Positions 4,772-7,935 of a stretch of 7,935 nucleotides of DNA are shown here, piece by piece. The stretch comes from an uncultured bacterium. Lineage in GTDB: Bacteria > Patescibacteriota > Minisyncoccia > Phycocordibacterales > UBA9973. Within the stretch, counting starts at the first letter, position 1; each line of letters opens with the position of its first letter. The notes beneath the pieces were generated by a model. The model ran no database searches and had not been told where the DNA came from. It saw nothing but the letters and a program-made list of their open reading frames with translations. The DNA is taken from positions 1-7,935 of the forward strand of contig CAIOXR010000040.1 in assembly GCA_903862375.1 (NCBI GenBank). Reading direction: 5' to 3'. Position numbers and translations under genes: made by a program.

Positions 4772-6144
4772 AAATATATAATACATTAACAAGAGAAAAA
4801 GAAGAATTCAAACCTATAAATGATAAAGAAGTGGGTCTTTATACTTGTGGCCCAACTGTCTACAACTACGCTCATATTGGAAATCTACGTACATATATAT
4901 TTGAAGATATATTAAAAAGAGTTTTACTTTATAATGACTATAATGTAAAACACGTGATGAATATTACAGATGTAGGCCATCTAACTGGTGATAGAGATAT
5001 GGGTGAAGATAAAATTGAAAAAGAATCAGCTAAAGAGAATAAATCTGCTTATGAAATAGCTGAATTCTATACAAATAAATTTAAAGAAGATCTTACTAAT
5101 TTAAATATAATTTATCCGGATATTTTCTGTAAAGCAACGGATAATATAAAAGAACAGATAGAAATGATACAAAAATTAGAAAAGAAAGGATACACTTATA
5201 AAACAAGCGATGGAATCTACTTCAATACATCAAAAGTCTCTAATTATGCAAAGCTTTCTCACCAAAAATTAGAATCACTATTGGAAGGTGCAAGGATAGA
5301 AATTAATAATGAAAAAGAAAATGCTACAGACTTTGCTCTTTGGAAGTTTTCACCTAAAGATACAAAAAGGCAAATGGAATGGGATAGTCCTTGGGGTATT
5401 GGTTTTCCTGGATGGCATATCGAGTGCTCGGCTATGAGTATAAAGTATCTAAGTGAACATTTTGATATACATTGTGGTGGTATTGATTTTATTAACTTAC
5501 ACCATACAAACGAACTTGCTCAAAGCGAAGCATACACAGGAAAGATGCCTTGGGTAAATTATTGGATGCATGGTGCATTTCTTAATTTAAAAGATGGTGA
5601 GAGAATGGCAAAAAGTACTGGTAATTTCTTAACTGTAAAAAGTGAATTTATCGATAAAGACATAAACCCTCTTGTCTATCGTTTTGCAACTTTTGCTGTA
5701 CATTACAGAAAACAAATGGAGTGGAGTAATGAAATAATTATATCTGCCAAAAATGGTTATGATAATTTAATTAATAAAATTAAAACTTTTGGTACGGATA
5801 TAGGTAGTATAGATCAAGAATACAAAACACGATTCAATAATGATATAAATGATGATTTGAATATACCTAAAGCCATAGCTACCTTTCAAGAAATGATTAA
5901 ATCAAATCTAACAAATGAAGATAAATTAGCAACGACACTAGACTTTGATAAAGTTCTAGGTTTAGGTTTTGATTTAATCAAAGAAGATATTATACCAAAT
6001 GATATTGAAAAACTAGCAGAAGAAAGACACCTAGCTCGTATAAATAAAGACTGGCAGAAAAGTGATGAATATAGACAGAAAATTAAAGACCTAGGTTATG
6101 AGATAAATGATCTAGATAATGATTACAAAATAACTAAAATATAA
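4762..6144 (+). CDS. cysS: Cysteinyl-tRNA synthetase (CysRS)
   Basis: This class Ia synthetase attaches cysteine to tRNA-Cys in the cytoplasm. At 460 residues it has the normal bacterial length. The N-terminal segment LYTCGPTVYNYAHIGNLR (26-43) holds the first zinc ligand C29 and the HIGH-type motif HIGN. The other zinc ligands follow at family spacing: C222 in GWHIECSAM, H247 and E251 in INLHHTNELAQSEA. The KMSKS loop is replaced by RMAKSTGNF (281-289). The C-terminal part, with NDDLNIPKAIA and AEERHLARINKDWQKSDEYR, is the DALR and anticodon-binding region. The start overlaps the preceding CorA-like gene by ten bases, so translation may be coupled. No Shine-Dalgarno sequence is present. The stop lies ten bases from that of the converging histidine kinase gene. 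Confidence 0.97.
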   Translation: MALKIYNTLTREKEEFKPINDKEVGLYTCGPTVYNYAHIGNLRTYIFEDILKRVLLYNDYNVKHVMNITDVGHLTGDRDMGEDKIEKESAKENKSAYEIAEFYTNKFKEDLTNLNIIYPDIFCKATDNIKEQIEMIQKLEKKGYTYKTSDGIYFNTSKVSNYAKLSHQKLESLLEGARIEINNEKENATDFALWKFSPKDTKRQMEWDSPWGIGFPGWHIECSAMSIKYLSEHFDIHCGGIDFINLHHTNELAQSEAYTGKMPWVNYWMHGAFLNLKDGERMAKSTGNFLTVKSEFIDKDINPLVYRFATFAVHYRKQMEWSNEIIISAKNGYDNLINKIKTFGTDIGSIDQEYKTRFNNDINDDLNIPKAIATFQEMIKSNLTNEDKLATTLDFDKVLGLGFDLIKEDIIPNDIEKLAEERHLARINKDWQKSDEYRQKIKDLGYEINDLDNDYKITKI

Positions 6145-6154
6145 TTTATTGTAT

Positions 6155-7771
6155 TTATTTAAATACATCCATTTCCATAAAGAAAGCTGAACCCTTACCT
6201 ACACCATCTGATTCCACCCAGACTCGTCCACCATGAGCACTTATAATCTCTTTAGCAAGATATAATCCTAATCCAGACCCAGTAGTATTCATACGAGCAC
6301 CATCACCACGAGAGAATTTTTGAAAAAGAGAGTTCTTTGTTTCTTCCGACATTCCCATACCTGTATCTTTAACACAAAATACTACCTTACCATCTTTATT
6401 TTTTACTGAAACATTTATACTCCCTTCTTTGGTATATTTAATAGAATTATCTATAAAGTTTATAATAATTTGTCTTATCTTTTCTCTATCACCATTTACC
6501 ATACACAAAGCTTCATCATCTGATTCAAAGGTAAGTTTTAGGCCTTTATTCTCTGCATTTATTGATAAATCTTTTTCTTCATCATTTCCAACTTTCGATA
6601 AACTAAAAGGTGCCATTTCATACTTCATACCTCCTGCTTCTATTTTTGTCACATTCAATAAGTCCTCAATAATAATGGCTAAATTCTTACTTGATTGATA
6701 TATTCGATCTATTGCTTCTTTTGCCTTAATATTTATATCCCCATAATCGCCATCTTCAAGCATAGATGCATAACCTTTTATAGCAGTTAAAGGACTTCTT
6801 AATTGGTGAGAAGCAAGGGAAACGAATTCTGTTTTAAGTTTATCTAAACCTTTAAGTTTTTCATTTGCATGCTCTAAATCAATATTTGATTCCTCAAGTT
6901 TGGTACTTAAAGTCTGTAATCTTTCTTTTTGTTTTACTTCAATATAAACACTTTTAATTAATAAAATACTTGCAATCAAAAACATTATGAATATTGATAA
7001 ATTAAATATAAATATTAAAGTTGTATTTGAAAAAATAATTTGAATCAATGACACAGAAAGTAAAACAAATACTATAAGCTCAGTGGCCATAGTTTTGATA
7101 TTAAATAACCTGTATTTCATAATCGAATAATAACTTCCAAGTATAGATGGTAACATTAATAATGGTGCAAATAATATAAAACTTGTCTCACTAATTGTAT
7201 TTACAAGAATAAAATTTGTAAAAATAAGAGAAATATAACTAAATGCAAAGCCTAAAAGCATTACACCCCATGATCTTTTCTCATTAACATTAACATATAA
7301 ATACTTTTTTACCATTTGTACGATACACACTATCAACAAAGAGATAATAAATAATCCAAATATTGGCATTAATACACCTGGAGTAGGACTTGGTATATCT
7401 CTATCATAATTTAAACCTTTAAATACATATGGTGTTAAAGTTAATAACATAATAATAGTTGCTATCGAACTTAATATGTATATACGTTTCTTTGGTATAA
7501 CAAGAGTGGGTGCTGGAAAATTATTAATAAAAAAGTAAAATAATAAAATATGTGGAACCGCAAAAAATAAAACTAGTCTAGACCAAAATAAAGTTGGAAA
7601 TAATATAGATTTAAGTGAAAAATAATTTGAAAAAGCCCATATAACTGTTGATAAACTTATTAAAGCAAAAAAATTACTAGTTACATCTTTTCTATTGTGA
7701 AATACGGTAATAATTCCGATATAAAAAATTAAAAAACTAATTACTAATGTAAATATAAATTCAATGTTCAT
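6155..7771 (-). CDS. Membrane-bound sensor histidine kinase
   Basis: This 538-residue two-component kinase senses an unknown signal and autophosphorylates on histidine. The N-terminal half (about 1-275) has roughly nine hydrophobic segments; the first seven resemble the seven-helix sensor region found in some histidine kinases, with no large outer loop. A charged, probably coiled-coil linker (about 278-312) leads to the HisKA domain with phosphoacceptor H322 in SLASHQLRSPLTAIKGY. The HATPase domain keeps every box: N-box NFIDNSIKYT (N442), G1 DTGMGM (469-474), F-box FQKFSRGDGA (483-492) and G2 TGSGLGLYLAKEI (497-509). It should be an active kinase. No response regulator gene is visible beside it. 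It begins three bases after the stop of an upstream gene cut by the window edge, so the two are probably one operon. Confidence 0.93.
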   Translation of the reverse strand: MNIEFIFTLVISFLIFYIGIITVFHNRKDVTSNFFALISLSTVIWAFSNYFSLKSILFPTLFWSRLVLFFAVPHILLFYFFINNFPAPTLVIPKKRIYILSSIATIIMLLTLTPYVFKGLNYDRDIPSPTPGVLMPIFGLFIISLLIVCIVQMVKKYLYVNVNEKRSWGVMLLGFAFSYISLIFTNFILVNTISETSFILFAPLLMLPSILGSYYSIMKYRLFNIKTMATELIVFVLLSVSLIQIIFSNTTLIFIFNLSIFIMFLIASILLIKSVYIEVKQKERLQTLSTKLEESNIDLEHANEKLKGLDKLKTEFVSLASHQLRSPLTAIKGYASMLEDGDYGDINIKAKEAIDRIYQSSKNLAIIIEDLLNVTKIEAGGMKYEMAPFSLSKVGNDEEKDLSINAENKGLKLTFESDDEALCMVNGDREKIRQIIINFIDNSIKYTKEGSINVSVKNKDGKVVFCVKDTGMGMSEETKNSLFQKFSRGDGARMNTTGSGLGLYLAKEIISAHGGRVWVESDGVGKGSAFFMEMDVFK

Positions 7772-7774
7772 AAA

Positions 7775-7935
7775 TTATACTTTTGAAAGCCAGTTATATT
7801 TGGATTTTTTAATAATAAATTGCTCATGTCCATTCTCCAAAAGTGTTATCTCTGGAATCGATTTACTACCAATAGAATTATATAATTTTCTATACTCAGT
7901 ATTAAGTTTCAATAAATTTTCTAAAATTGTATCAG
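7775..7935 (-). CDS. C-terminal end of an unrecognised gene (cut by window edge)
   Basis: An open frame enters from the right edge and ends at TAA (7777-7775), giving the last 52 residues of a protein. The visible part is polar with many lysines and glutamates, including KLNTEYRKLYNSIGSKSIPE and ITLLENGHEQFIIKKSKYNW, and has no membrane helix. I do not recognise a family, and it does not read as the end of a response regulator receiver or DNA-binding domain. The stop is three bases before the histidine kinase start, so the two genes are very likely co-transcribed. Its codon and base use match the neighbours. Confidence 0.7.
   Translation of the reverse strand, partial: DTILENLLKLNTEYRKLYNSIGSKSIPEITLLENGHEQFIIKKSKYNWLSKV

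Noticed and set aside
6151..6166. Small hairpin GTATTT/AAATAC at the cysS and histidine kinase junction
   Set aside because: Only six A/T-rich pairs with no T-run; it overlaps the kinase coding end and is too weak to call a terminator.
6429..6698. Plus-strand open frame inside the histidine kinase
   Set aside because: It is the antisense of the conserved kinase catalytic domain, with no supporting signals.
7774..7779. TATAAT just before the histidine kinase start
   Set aside because: It is only two bases from the ATG, so transcription would begin inside the start codon. It also contains the stop codon of the upstream gene. Co-transcription with that gene is more likely.
1..7935. CRISPR arrays, insertion sequences, phage genes or inteins
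   Set aside because: No regularly spaced repeats, transposase-like frames or phage proteins are seen, and dnaB, a common intein host, is uninterrupted.

Overview
The window is very AT-rich bacterial DNA, densely packed, with short or overlapping gene junctions. TGG codes tryptophan and TGA acts only as a stop. Almost no start codon has a Shine-Dalgarno sequence in front of it. Taken together (small compact genes, a solitary L21 gene, divergent but recognisable housekeeping proteins) this looks most like a Patescibacteria/CPR genome, probably of the Parcubacteria group. That is an inference from style, not proof. A low-GC Firmicute is the main alternative, because of the T-box at the left end.

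Left end (1-1535, all minus strand). trpS (tryptophanyl-tRNA synthetase) is followed three bases later by a 70-residue two-helix membrane protein. After that comes a T-box riboswitch leader with its own promoter, antiterminator and intrinsic terminator. The T-box reads out of the window to the left, so the gene it controls (usually an aminoacyl-tRNA synthetase or an amino-acid gene) is not visible.

Middle (1536-3810, plus strand). A divergent promoter region separates trpS from dnaB (replicative helicase). recR (recombination mediator) follows, with a long GC-cored palindrome between the two. recR converges on rplU (ribosomal protein L21, minus strand), and a hairpin flanked by T-rich sequence on both strands lies between them.

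Right half (3811-7935). rplU has a clear promoter and a 5'-terminal hairpin in its leader. Its promoter abuts that of a divergent plus-strand pair: a short, pore-less CorA-like membrane protein that overlaps cysS (cysteinyl-tRNA synthetase). cysS converges on a minus-strand membrane histidine kinase, which lies 3 bases downstream of an unrecognised gene cut by the right edge.

The main theme is translation and genome maintenance: two tRNA synthetases, a T-box that probably controls a third gene of that kind, L21, DnaB and RecR. The most interesting points are the T-box in a probable CPR genome, a recurring -10 box placed 6-7 bases before start codons that suggests leaderless mRNAs, the palindrome between dnaB and recR, the truncated CorA-like protein and the rplU leader hairpin.
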